Source: Actinomortierella ambigua (lineage: Eukaryota; Mortierellomycota; Mortierellomycetes; Mortierellales; Mortierellaceae). Taken from it: a stretch of DNA of 49,565 nucleotides. Where the stretch lies: assembly GCA_016098155.1 (NCBI GenBank), contig JAAAJB010000223.1:1-49565 (forward strand), given 5' to 3'. Of this stretch, positions 1 through 9,025 are shown piece by piece. Position 1 is the first letter of the stretch. Each line of letters opens with the position of its first letter. The notes beneath the pieces were generated by a model. That model had not been told where the DNA came from and did no database searches. It saw only the letters and a program-made list of their open reading frames with translations. The position numbers and the translations under genes were made by a program.

Positions 1-175
1 CACAAGTTTACAGAGAGCCGGAGGTCCGCAAGGCAGTCGGCGATTGCGATGGCTATTATAGCGATATTAATTTGTAGGCAACAAAAACACACGAAAAGTA
101 CATGTATCACTATGGCAGTGATGTTGCAAGGCTTGGCCATTTTTCAATACAATAATGATGAAGGAAAGCTATATA
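1..175. other. 3' flank of GPN1, no gene seen
   Basis: AT-rich sequence following the GPN1 stop codon. The short open frames here run antisense into the GPN1 coding region and have no protein-like composition. It probably contains the GPN1 3' UTR and polyadenylation region; nothing more can be supported. Confidence 0.5.
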
Positions 176-1722
176 CTACTTCTTCTGAGCAGCGAGGTAA
201 CGCTGAAGTGATGCTTGCTCCAGCCGCTCTTTCCGCTCCTCTTCTTGGACACGGTAAGCCTCCAAGGCCTCGTCATCCTCTGAATCGGCATATTCCTCGT
301 CGTCGTCACTCCCGCTCTCCTCATCCTCGTCATCGCCTCCAATGTCCTGATTGTAGCCAAGTCCCCTTGAATTGTGCCGACCAGCCTTGGATTTCTTCTT
401 CCTGCCGCCTTCCTCAGACAGTGGCCGAGCATTGAAATCGACCTGCTTGCCCTTCTCCTCCATGGCCATATCGCGCATCAACCGAGCCATCTGTTCCTCT
501 TTGTCAGCCTCCACCTTCTTGCGCTTCTCCTCGAGCAGCCGTTCGAGCTCCGGCTTGTATTCCTTGTCATACTCGACCACCGCCTCATCCACCGCCTTTA
601 AAAAGTCGTCCATGCCGGCACCTGTGACGGCACTGACGCCGACAACGCGCAGGTGGGAGTAAAACTCGTCGAGCATCAATGACATGGAGTTCATGAGGCT
701 GCTCATGTAGGTCTTGTCCCGAGACAGCGCTTCCTGGAAGGCCTCAAAGTCGGTCATCCACTCTACTGCAAATTCGTGGTCCTTGACGTCCGTCTTGTTG
801 AAGACGAGGATGAAGGGTACTTTGGTCTTGTACAGGATCGAACAGGCGTACAACATGTTGCTCATAAACGTTGCGGGGGCGGTTGTCCGTGGGGTGTCGA
901 TGATGTAGGCTACCATGGTCGGATACGATGCTGCCAAGGTGTCGGTGATAATGGCTCCAGAGGCTGACCATGTGAAAATCTCAATCTGTCCTGGGGTGTC
1001 GACGAGCACGTAGCTATAAAAGTGTTGAAACGTGAGTGCAGAAGTGTGAGCGATCAGGCCGGGTAAGAGTTTGGTGAAGACAGATCTCTTCTTGTTCATT
1101 GATAGAGCCACAAAAAAAAATTGGGAGTGCATCTGGTAGTCGAAGAACTTACTCCAAAGACGGCGCACGTCGCTCAACAAAGCCGAGCACCTGGTCAAAC
1201 TTGGTGGTAAACAGATTCAACGCGGTCAGAATGCCTCCGTTGGGTCCAAGATTATATCTAATTTTGAAGTGCCATGCGATCGGGTCAGTATTGAAGAAAA
1301 CACTCGTGTGATTCCCAATCTGGTGACAGTTTTTTTGTGCTATTGGGTTCCAACGTACTGTTTCATAACTTCCTTGTAGTTGACAGTGTCCCGGATATCA
1401 ATGTTGGCTGTGAAGGGCAATGACGCGACGGCTGGATCCAGGTTGAGAATATATGGTGGTTGCTTCTTGGCATGCAAGTGGGCATTGAGACGCTATTGGA
1501 TGTGTAAACAGTAGAACCCAAGGCCAGGGTGTTAAAAGCACTGCCTTGCTGCATTTTTTTTCCCTCTCTGTCCCTCCCACGAGGCTGCAAAAGACAATCA
1601 ATGGTCCTTGCCTGCATGAATGTGGTCTTGCCTGAGCCAGCCATGCCAATGCACAGAATGACGGGGGGCCGCTTGCCTTCGGTCGCGGCGGTGGGTGGTG
1701 GTACAGCAGCGGGGGTTGACAT
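176..1722 (-). CDS. GPN1: GPN-loop GTPase 1 (GPN1/XAB1/Npa3 family)
   Basis: Cytoplasmic GTPase that, in the known family (yeast Npa3, human XAB1), assists assembly and nuclear import of RNA polymerase II. Four exons on the minus strand: 1722-1612, 1492-1359, 1257-1153 and 1013-176, joined in phase to 395 residues, the family's usual size. Visible motifs are the P-loop GMAGSGKT (26-33), the signature Gly-Pro-Asn loop (86-88), DTPGQ (122-126) and NKTD (189-192). The highly conserved stretch with FTWSASG and [12 protein letters not shown] follows. The C-terminus is a charged coiled-coil-like segment and an acidic Asp/Glu run. The start is the first ATG just before the P-loop exon; longer upstream reading runs through a Phe-rich, intron-like tract. 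Intron 1 (1493-1611) has a GC donor (CAG/GCAAGG) instead of GT. Identity is secure. Confidence 0.95.
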
Positions 1723-1923
1723 TGTCTTTGTGGTCCAGGCGATTGCGTTGCTGAAATGAAAGAAGAACAAGAAGAAGAAAAAAAAAGAAAGAAGCGCTGA
1801 CCAAGCTTCCCTTTGATCAACACGCCAAAGCCACAACTCCGCTGTTACACATGGAAAAAAAAATGTGCTGCGATTTCATTTCAAAATTGAATTGAATTAA
1901 ATATGATAATATACAACAGTGGT
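1723..1923. promoter_or_regulatory. GPN1 upstream region / GT49 3' flank
   Basis: A compact 201 bp gap between the GPN1 start and the stop of the tandem upstream glycosyltransferase gene. It must hold the GPN1 promoter and leader as well as the neighbour's 3' end. On the minus strand the stretch just before the GPN1 ATG is pyrimidine-rich, a common feature of fungal leaders. No TATA box is evident. Confidence 0.45.
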
Positions 1924-3109
1924 CTACATGGCTCCAAGACCCTGCATGTCCGACTTGGACGACGATAATAACGGCTGCGAGCATCCACGCGGCCAGCGGA
2001 ATGTCGGGCCAAAGATCCTGGCAAGGGCTGGCCCATAATGGGCAAAATATGTAAAATCGACCTTCGTCCTCTGATTCTGCCTCAGTCCTCCGCCGGCCCA
2101 GTCGAGCTTTGGGTGGTCCATGTGATAGATAAAGTGGTCGCGAATGACCAGAAACTTGAACCCGATTGCATTCATCAACAGGGCATGGCTCTGTTTGTCT
2201 CCACCTTGGTCCTTGAACCGTTCGTCGTAATAAGGGTGCATGTTGCGTCGGTCAACAATGTAGTATGGCTCCCATTGCGATTCAAAGCAGACCTCATAGG
2301 CCGGCTTGCTATGGCTACTCAGGAGAGGTGTCCTAGTAAACAGCTTGGACCCTGTTGGCCCATGGCCTGCACGTGGGTCCGTTATGTAGGCCACCCCTTT
2401 GGCCATGAGCGCCTGAAGTTCCTGGACGGTGTCTGGGTATGCGCCGCTATACGACTCTTGGATGGCCACACAGGGGACTACATAGGCGGTGGGATACGTA
2501 GTCTTCTCCAGTCGTTCAACTACGGTGCTCTTGGCAAACTTGTAAAAATTTGTGGTCGGCACAAAGTCTGCGTCGATGACAAAGATGTAGTCGGTCGGCG
2601 CAGCAAGGATGCCAAGGTTGCGAAGGTGGTTGATGGGGTATCGAAGATAGTCGTTTGAGGCAAAGTCCGGTTTGACAATGGTGAGGGTTGTTGATTTGTA
2701 CAGCTCCAGTTTGCCCTCCCGCTCAAAGTACTTTTTCAATTCAAAGATGTCGTTCTTGTCTTGCAAGTAGCTAATGGATAACGGTGTTTTTGAGCAGATG
2801 GGTACGGATGCTGAGTAAGAGGGGCCAGAGCAGACAAGACATGACTGATCAAGAAATACACGAACAAAGAGAAGCCGTTACATGACAACGGAGATGGGGC
2901 CCTGCCAAACGCGCATGGCATGCTCAAAGCGATCAAGACGGTTGATGGAGAACTGGGCGATCATTGTGACATCTCTCCGGGAGATATCTCGGTGGGGTCG
3001 AACAGTGTGCATGATCAAGGGCTCCGAGGCCCACCGATTGTGTGAGCATGCCTCTGCGATCCTATCAATGGCAGACACGATGCTCTCTATGTGGAGAAAG
3101 GAAGGAATG

Positions 3110-3164
<55 letters not shown>

Positions 3165-3753
3165 ACGGATCAGCATTCTGCTCAACGGAGAATAAGGGGG
3201 TTTTTTCAAGGGTGCGTGCTGTGCACAAACATATCGATCTAACAGAGAGGGTTTTACCTTGGACAACCATGGCGTCAATGTCCTCGCAGACAAGGGTACT
3301 CTTGTTGCATTGGTGCTTGCCATAGGACAGGGTCACCTGCCGTCCTTCCTTCATGGTGAGGACAGCCTTCGTGCCTGCTGCAACGGAAATGGATCCAGGT
3401 TCGAGCCATGCCTCATCCCGCCGCAACTCCTCGCCGCTCCACAGCTTTTGGTCCCAGTTGGAGCACAGTCTTCCGTCGGCGTTGCAGAGGACGACCTTGA
3501 TCTGCTCTTCTGGCTTTGTGAGGTGCACGTCTGGCGGCGCACCAAACTGGCCAGACTGGGCAAAGTCCATGAGCATGTTCCAGCGCTCCTGCGGTGGGCT
3601 GATGTGAGAACCAAAGAACCAGTGGTAGATGAGGTAGGTGCCAAAGATGAGGATGGTGGCATTGCGCCGCTGGTGCGAGCCTAAACCGATGCGACATTGT
3701 CGAAACAGGTGGCGAAGCGAAAGCAACCGCCTCCGCAACCGACGCTGATCCAT
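1924..3753 (-). CDS. LARGE-like glycosyltransferase, family GT49, type II membrane protein
   Basis: Predicted Golgi glycosyltransferase of 515 residues. Three exons: 3753-3258, 3086-2882 and 2770-1924, all in phase. A basic N-terminus is followed by one hydrophobic segment (about 31-48), giving type II topology. The lumenal domain carries a DAD metal/nucleotide-sugar motif (300-302) in the context IDADFVP, then GT49 landmarks in order: the ESQWEPY segment, PYYDERF and a GxxK-like GGDKQSH, and a late FIYHMDHPK. Family knowledge says GT49 domains (human LARGE second domain, B4GAT1) transfer glucuronic acid or related sugars; the fungal substrate is unknown. It lies tail-to-head with GPN1 (201 bp) and diverges from the OB-fold gene across 260 bp. 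Intron 1 contains a long GA/CT microsatellite. Confidence 0.88.
3114..3161. repeat. (GA)n microsatellite inside GT49 intron 1
   Basis: About 24 uninterrupted GA dinucleotides. Read on the coding (minus) strand it is a (CT)n polypyrimidine tract ending about 27 nt before the CACATAG acceptor of intron 1 (3087-3257). It could therefore act as an extended polypyrimidine tract for U2AF binding. Length is likely to vary between strains. Confidence 0.95.
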
Positions 3754-4013
3754 CGAAACCTTCCAGCCGCAATTAATGGAGGAGGGAGGTGGGAGGCAAA
3801 GAGTGAGGATTGGATTGTGTGGGTGTGGTATGTGTGTATAGAGGAAGGAGAGGAGGAAAGAAGCCCGTGCAGCAGCCTACTTTCTTTTTTTTTTTTTTTT
3901 TCTATTGGACATTGACAAAGCGCACCCCCGACACTTATTCATTCCCCATTCCGTACAAACGCCACTAGTGGTGCATTGGCATTCCTTCGTCTCCATCTTT
4001 GCTTCCCCGGCCA
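3754..4013. promoter_or_regulatory. Divergent promoter, GT49 gene / OB-fold gene
   Basis: A 260 bp head-to-head gap. It contains a T-run (about 3885-3901) immediately followed by ATTGG (3904-3908), an inverted CCAAT box in the usual range for a fungal HAP/NF-Y site. No TATA box is obvious. A shared promoter is inferred from geometry. Confidence 0.5.
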
Positions 4014-7000
4014 ATGCCGCGCGGACGTAGTGCAAGCAATGGCGTTCGAGGGGCGGGACGAAAGCCAAGGTCGAGCTTGTCCTCCACCTCAGCACGGCCA
4101 AAGGCCGCGGTTCCCGACTTGCCATCCGACCCAGAGTTTGCCGCCTTTCGACCTACATCCAACACCTCCTCTCCACAGCATGTGTCCAGTGGAACAAGCT
4201 CCAGGAGAACCAGCTCGAGCAGAACTAGTCAACCGAATCATTCAAGGAGCAGCGGGACTCACAATAGCCTGAACAACATCGTCAACAGCAACAGTGGTAA
4301 CAGTAGCAGCAGTAGCAGCAGGAGCAACAAGAGTAGCAGCAGCAGGCTCGACAGCAGCAGCGGTGGAAACAACATGAGCTGCACCAGTAAAGAGTTTGAA
4401 GACCGTGTGCCATGCACGCTCGACATGCTATCCATGGTACCTGCTACACTTCCCGAGAATCTGGAAAAGGGAGAGAGAGAAGCAGATCAGCAGCATGAAA
4501 GTGACATGCATATTGGTGGCAACACGTCCCTCTCATTCTCTGAGAATGCTGCTGCTGCTGCTGGTACCACTTCCTCTTCCACCTCCAGAAAGCACACACT
4601 GCTCACCATCGACGACGATGTCGACCCCATTGGGTCCTTCACAGAATTTGACCCCGGGGTGGATCTGATGAGCGACACAGGCATCACCACCACCCCGACG
4701 TCCTCCCAAACACTCCTCCGAACCCCAAGCAAGCGCTTCGTCATCCCACCCGACGCACTTCACAGCCCTTCTTCCTCACGGCACCACCAACGTGAGATGT
4801 CTACCACACTGACCACGTCCACGACCGCAGGTACCCCCAATAAGCGCATGCGCTCTGTAAGCGATATATCCAAGAGGCTCACTTTACCCACAGGACCCAC
4901 GCGATCCCCTACCAAGCAGCCATTCGCGCCCAATACTCCTTCAAGTCGTCTTCGCCCTGTCAGTGCGATCGGCTTCGCTCTTCAGGCTGCTATATCTCCT
5001 TCGCGCTCGTCTTCTCCTGCTCGCGCGTCCGTCACTCTTGCTGGCCATAGTAGGGATCAATCTGTACTCGCTCCGCCACCACCCATCCTTGCCAATCTGC
5101 TGGCGATCGCACGAGACGCAAAGGCTGGTCATGTGGAGGAACAGGCAGAGGAAGAGGGTGGTTCACCACCGCCCCATCAGCATTCGCTGACGATGGATGA
5201 CTCGGACCATGAGCCCACCACACGATCAATGGAGTCTACACGACTACCCACCACCCCACGTCCACAGCGACATACCCAGTTTTTGGCTTTCCGAGATCAG
5301 GAGCGGCTAGCAGAACCCGATCTATCCCAGTCTTCGATGGCATCAGTCGTGTTAGCAGCCGAACTCCCGCCTCAGTCACCACTATCCTCGACATACATTA
5401 CTCAAGACTTTATGTCCAATCACCCTATAGCTGAGGATGGCGAAGGAGACTCAACTGAGGCCAAGCCTCGCACGCGGAGGAGTTCACCGAGGGACAGGGT
5501 GGGGACACGGAGCAACGACAAAGAGCTAGATCAAGTGAGTCAGCGATGGCGCCTCTGTAGTTTTGATTCTCTCCCGCCAACTCAAATCATGTCACACGAA
5601 GTGCAAGGAGAGGATGAGGGCTCTCTACCGCCTACACAGCTCATGGCGCACGAGCTGCCCACCCTTGCACCCACACAGACAATCATCAAGCAAGAAGATA
5701 CATGTGAGGAATTGAAGGAGGTGGATCAAAGACGGCCGGACAATGAGACCAGTTTGGAGCTGTCTCCATTGCTGCCCTCGCCTCCGCCTGCTCAGCAAGG
5801 AGTACAAGGCAGGTTAGAACTCGATAGATTCAATGATGTAAAAGTCGAGAGCGCAAGCCAGGATGCGAGCCTACTCAAGAGTCTTGCACATCCAACCGCC
5901 ACACAACCTCAGCATCTGCCTCCCCTACCACCACCGCTACCGCCGCAACCTTTACTCCCATCCACCGATTTTTTGGACAGGCTCACGCTCTCACTCCCGG
6001 CAGCCGTGCTCAAGTATGCAGACCGCTTAACGCCGCTGGCCCGCTGTCTTGATAGCCAAGTATCCACGCTATCCAAGTATCAACGATGGCACCTGCTTGT
6101 CCTGGTGATACATGTGGATCCAGTCGAGCAGATCGAGACGCGCAAAGGCCCGCAGGCTGGACAACGGATAGCAAAGGCATCGATCACGGTGTCTGATGGC
6201 AGCGCGTCAGGGTTCAAGATTGTCTTGTGGCGCGAGAAGACACTTTGGCTGGAGGAGATCCAAGAAGGGGATGTGGCTCTACTCTCTGGTAAGTGCTCAC
6301 ATTAGAAAAAAAAAACACCCCCTTTTTCGTTGGGGGACCCTGACCGTCTGTGAATGAGATATTCAAATGAGCGTGCTATTTCCATTCCCTGTATGATGGT
6401 AGAGATCAGCCTAAGCGAGCATCTCAGAAAGATTAGTGGAAATACGACTAATGCGTCTTCTGTTTGCAAGCTGGATGGTTGTAAGTATTCTTTGGTGCAG
6501 GAAGGGGCATCTACCGCCGCTCTCATGCATGCCCCATCGCTGTGCATCATGCCTGTCGACTTTATCTAGATAGTGCATATTATTCACCTATCCCCCATCC
6601 TTTTCTTAGCTGTCCTCGAAAGCTATACAGGGCACAAGGAGATCGAGGAGAAGTTGCATGTCTTGGCGACCAAACGAAGACAGCTGGGCCTCCAAGTGTT
6701 GCATGACATTAGGGAGCCATCATTTTACGCTTCCATGATGCCATGTTCGCCCATCGCGACGTTTGGCAACAATTGTCGTCACCACGACGGAGGAGAACCG
6801 GCAGAAGAAGATCATGGCCATGCCCGCGAAGAACATAGGAGCGTAGCTAGCCATGCTCCTCCAATTGGTGATGCACCGCTCATCCCCCACTCGCCCAAGG
6901 TGGGCGAGAAAATGCAACGGACTTTTAGCCCTGGACGGCCGTCAGCACGCAAACCATCTGCGGCTGCTTCATCCTCTTCTACAATACAGCCGCAGCATGC

Positions 7001-8565
7001 TACTGCACAGGCTAACAAGACATTTTTGCAAGTGCACTCCAGGGCTGCTGTCAGTAGACCTAACCAGTCTCTCTCATCGTCATCGTCGTCGTCGTCCTTG
7101 GCTGCTGGCAGCAAGGTCCGAGGACGAGTAGTGTACACGATGCTTCAAAAGCCCAACCGTCCAGCCTCTGGATGGTATATTGGTATCGTGGTTGTCAAGG
7201 AAGGTCGGATGTTACGAGTTGAAACGTAAGTGAGAGTAGAGGGAGCAAGCTGCCTCCCCATTTTTGTTACTTTTTGATGTCCGGCGATTGGCGATTAACC
7301 AAATTGATATTTTTTTTAATATTTTCGACAATGGGTAAAGTGAGCAGCAGACTTGGATGGATGATATCCGCTTGGATGCGGTCTTTGAATTTTATGGACG
7401 ATACGCCAGGGCTGTCGGATCCAAAGATCTTTGTAAGTCAACCAGAGATCGACAAAGAGCTGAACATCTTCATGCCCCAATAGCAAATGCTGAGAGCTAC
7501 ATCGCTTCCTCTTTATTAATGGTTCTGCCTCTCCTCCTTCCACTCCGTCGAAAAGGCTTTGTGGTGGATGTTTCCTCGCGCCCACCACTCTTGTTAGCTT
7601 TACATGATGAACAAGTAGGCGGAAGCAATGGATCGAGGGAGGCGGTAGGCGTTGACTCTAGACAGCCTTCTGCTCCCCCAATACCTAGTTGGTCAACGGC
7701 GTTCCCTTCCATCCAAGCGCTTCATGCTGCTCGGTTCTCAGGCAATGCCATCCTCGACGTTTATCTCCATGCCATCGAGTTTTCCTGTCAACCAACACCG
7801 TCCAGCTGGCTGGACGGTAACAGTGAGAATGGAGAGGGGGAGGAGGATGAGTTTATCCAATGCATCTGTGTCCAGTGCCAGACACCTGCTGACCGTGATC
7901 CCGCCAATCCGACTTTATTCTTTTGCAGGCGATGTCGCGACATGGAGGCAGCCACGGCCCATCGACGGTTTGGAGGCGGTGATTCCGGTAGTAAGAATAG
8001 CTCCTTCACCGGGATCGATAGTTCGTTGCAGTGGTCTTATGCGCCGTTCCACGTCGTGGTCTCTGATCAACCGCCGAGGCTACGAGAGACTTTCAAGAAG
8101 CGCCAAAAGCAGGAGAAGCAGCAACAGCGGTCAGGCAGTGGTGACCCCTCGTCAACGGAGACGAACACCCTTCGGGTGTTTTGTAGTTATGGCCGCGGTG
8201 ACGAGCTTTTTGTCTCTATCCCTGCACGCCGCTGGATCCATGAGCGGCAGCAGCGACAACTACAGCGGCAACAGAGACCACGACCGTCAGAAACGATGTA
8301 TGATCGTTGGAAGCGCCTAGTGCGGCTCTTGACAGCCCCGCCGCCGCCGCCGCCGCCGCCGTCCTCTCCATTACACCGGGAAAGGGGAAACGAAACGAAC
8401 CACAAGATTCGGTTCCACGTACGAGTCCTGTCCACGTTTTCACACGCGGCACCCTCGGCGCCATCGCTGTCTTCAATGGATGCTCCATTCAACCAAGCGC
8501 CTTTTGGAAACACGGGGATGACGACGGCAGCGAAAGCGATCCAGATCCAGCTCTTTTTCACCTGA
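4014..8565 (+). CDS. Multi-OB-fold protein resembling shieldin subunit 2 (SHLD2/FAM35A)
   Basis: Unusually large protein of about 1380 residues in five exons: 4014-6288, 6403-6480, 6610-7225, 7341-7432 and 7484-8565. Residues 1-680 are disordered and Ser/Thr/Pro-rich. A first OB-fold follows (about 685-800): a strand pair around WHLLVLVIHVDP, then RKGPQAGQ, SITVSDGS, KIVLWREK and EGDVALLS, the layout of the SHLD2 first OB domain. A second OB starts near 951 (KVRGRVVYTML...GWYIGIVVV). The third carries a zinc ribbon with Cys1149, 1152, 1168 and 1171 (CxxC-x15-CxxC), as in RPA1 and SHLD2 C-terminal OB-folds. In vertebrates SHLD2 binds single-stranded DNA and restrains end resection with REV7. 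The ATG at 4014 is the first in frame; reading before it would need TTG. The acceptor at 7340 is weak (TAAAG). The 3' end is uncertain. An RPA1-like or telomere-binding role is the alternative. Confidence 0.7.
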
Positions 8566-8600
8566 GTGTTCTACCTGGAGTGTTCTCCGCTCCCTTTTCA

Positions 8601-8604
<4 letters not shown>

Positions 8605-8631
<27 letters not shown>
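8605..8631. repeat. 27-nt poly-T run
   Basis: A pure T tract lying between the first stop of the OB-fold gene and a further coding-like segment. It could be the polypyrimidine tract of a last intron (acceptor candidate CAG at 8691) or simply 3' UTR sequence. Confidence 0.95.
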
Positions 8632-8691
8632 GATCTCCGTGGAGATGAAAATTAGAGGATAGAGTCGTCGAGTGATAGATCAGATTTGCAG

Positions 8692-8805
8692 CATTTGGCC
8701 GTTTTCCTACATTCTCGTCAGGACGCATGTCCGTTAGAAGAGTGTGAGCTCTTTCGCCAACGCCTACTGCCAGATTCTTTCTTAGACATTTTTGTCAGAA
8801 TATGA
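8692..8805 (+). other. Candidate terminal exon of the OB-fold gene
   Basis: After a TTTGCAG acceptor, 38 codons read as convincing protein and end in TGA at 8803-8805. They include ACPLEECELF and QRLLPDSFLDIF, which look like the C-terminal helices of an OB-fold domain. No strong donor consensus is visible upstream; the best in-phase joins use GTTCTA or GTGTTC near 8563-8580 in the second reading frame. It is therefore reported separately from the main model. Confidence 0.4.
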
Positions 8806-9025
8806 TACAATGGGGAGGACAACTGAGGTGACAATTATTGTTCATGTTTTTCATCTTTTTATTATACTTTTGTGTTTGTGCGTGTGAAATGAGTGTTGAG
8901 TGTGTGCGTGTTGATTGCTGTTTTATACAGTCATGGTAAAATGCTATGCAAACGTAGAGTGGATGAAAAAAAAAAGAGAAGGAACTAGCAAATGTGTGAT
9001 AAATTGAGGTCACGCTTTTCTTTTT
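8806..9025. other. Convergent 3' intergenic gap
   Basis: 220 bp between the ends of the OB-fold gene (+) and the DIP2 gene (-). It is AT-rich with TTTTATTATAC and GTGTGTG segments, fitting two overlapping polyadenylation regions. No gene is seen. Confidence 0.5.

Noticed and set aside
3999..4013. Start of the OB-fold protein at 3999
   Set aside because: The codon there is TTG; the first in-frame ATG is at 4014.
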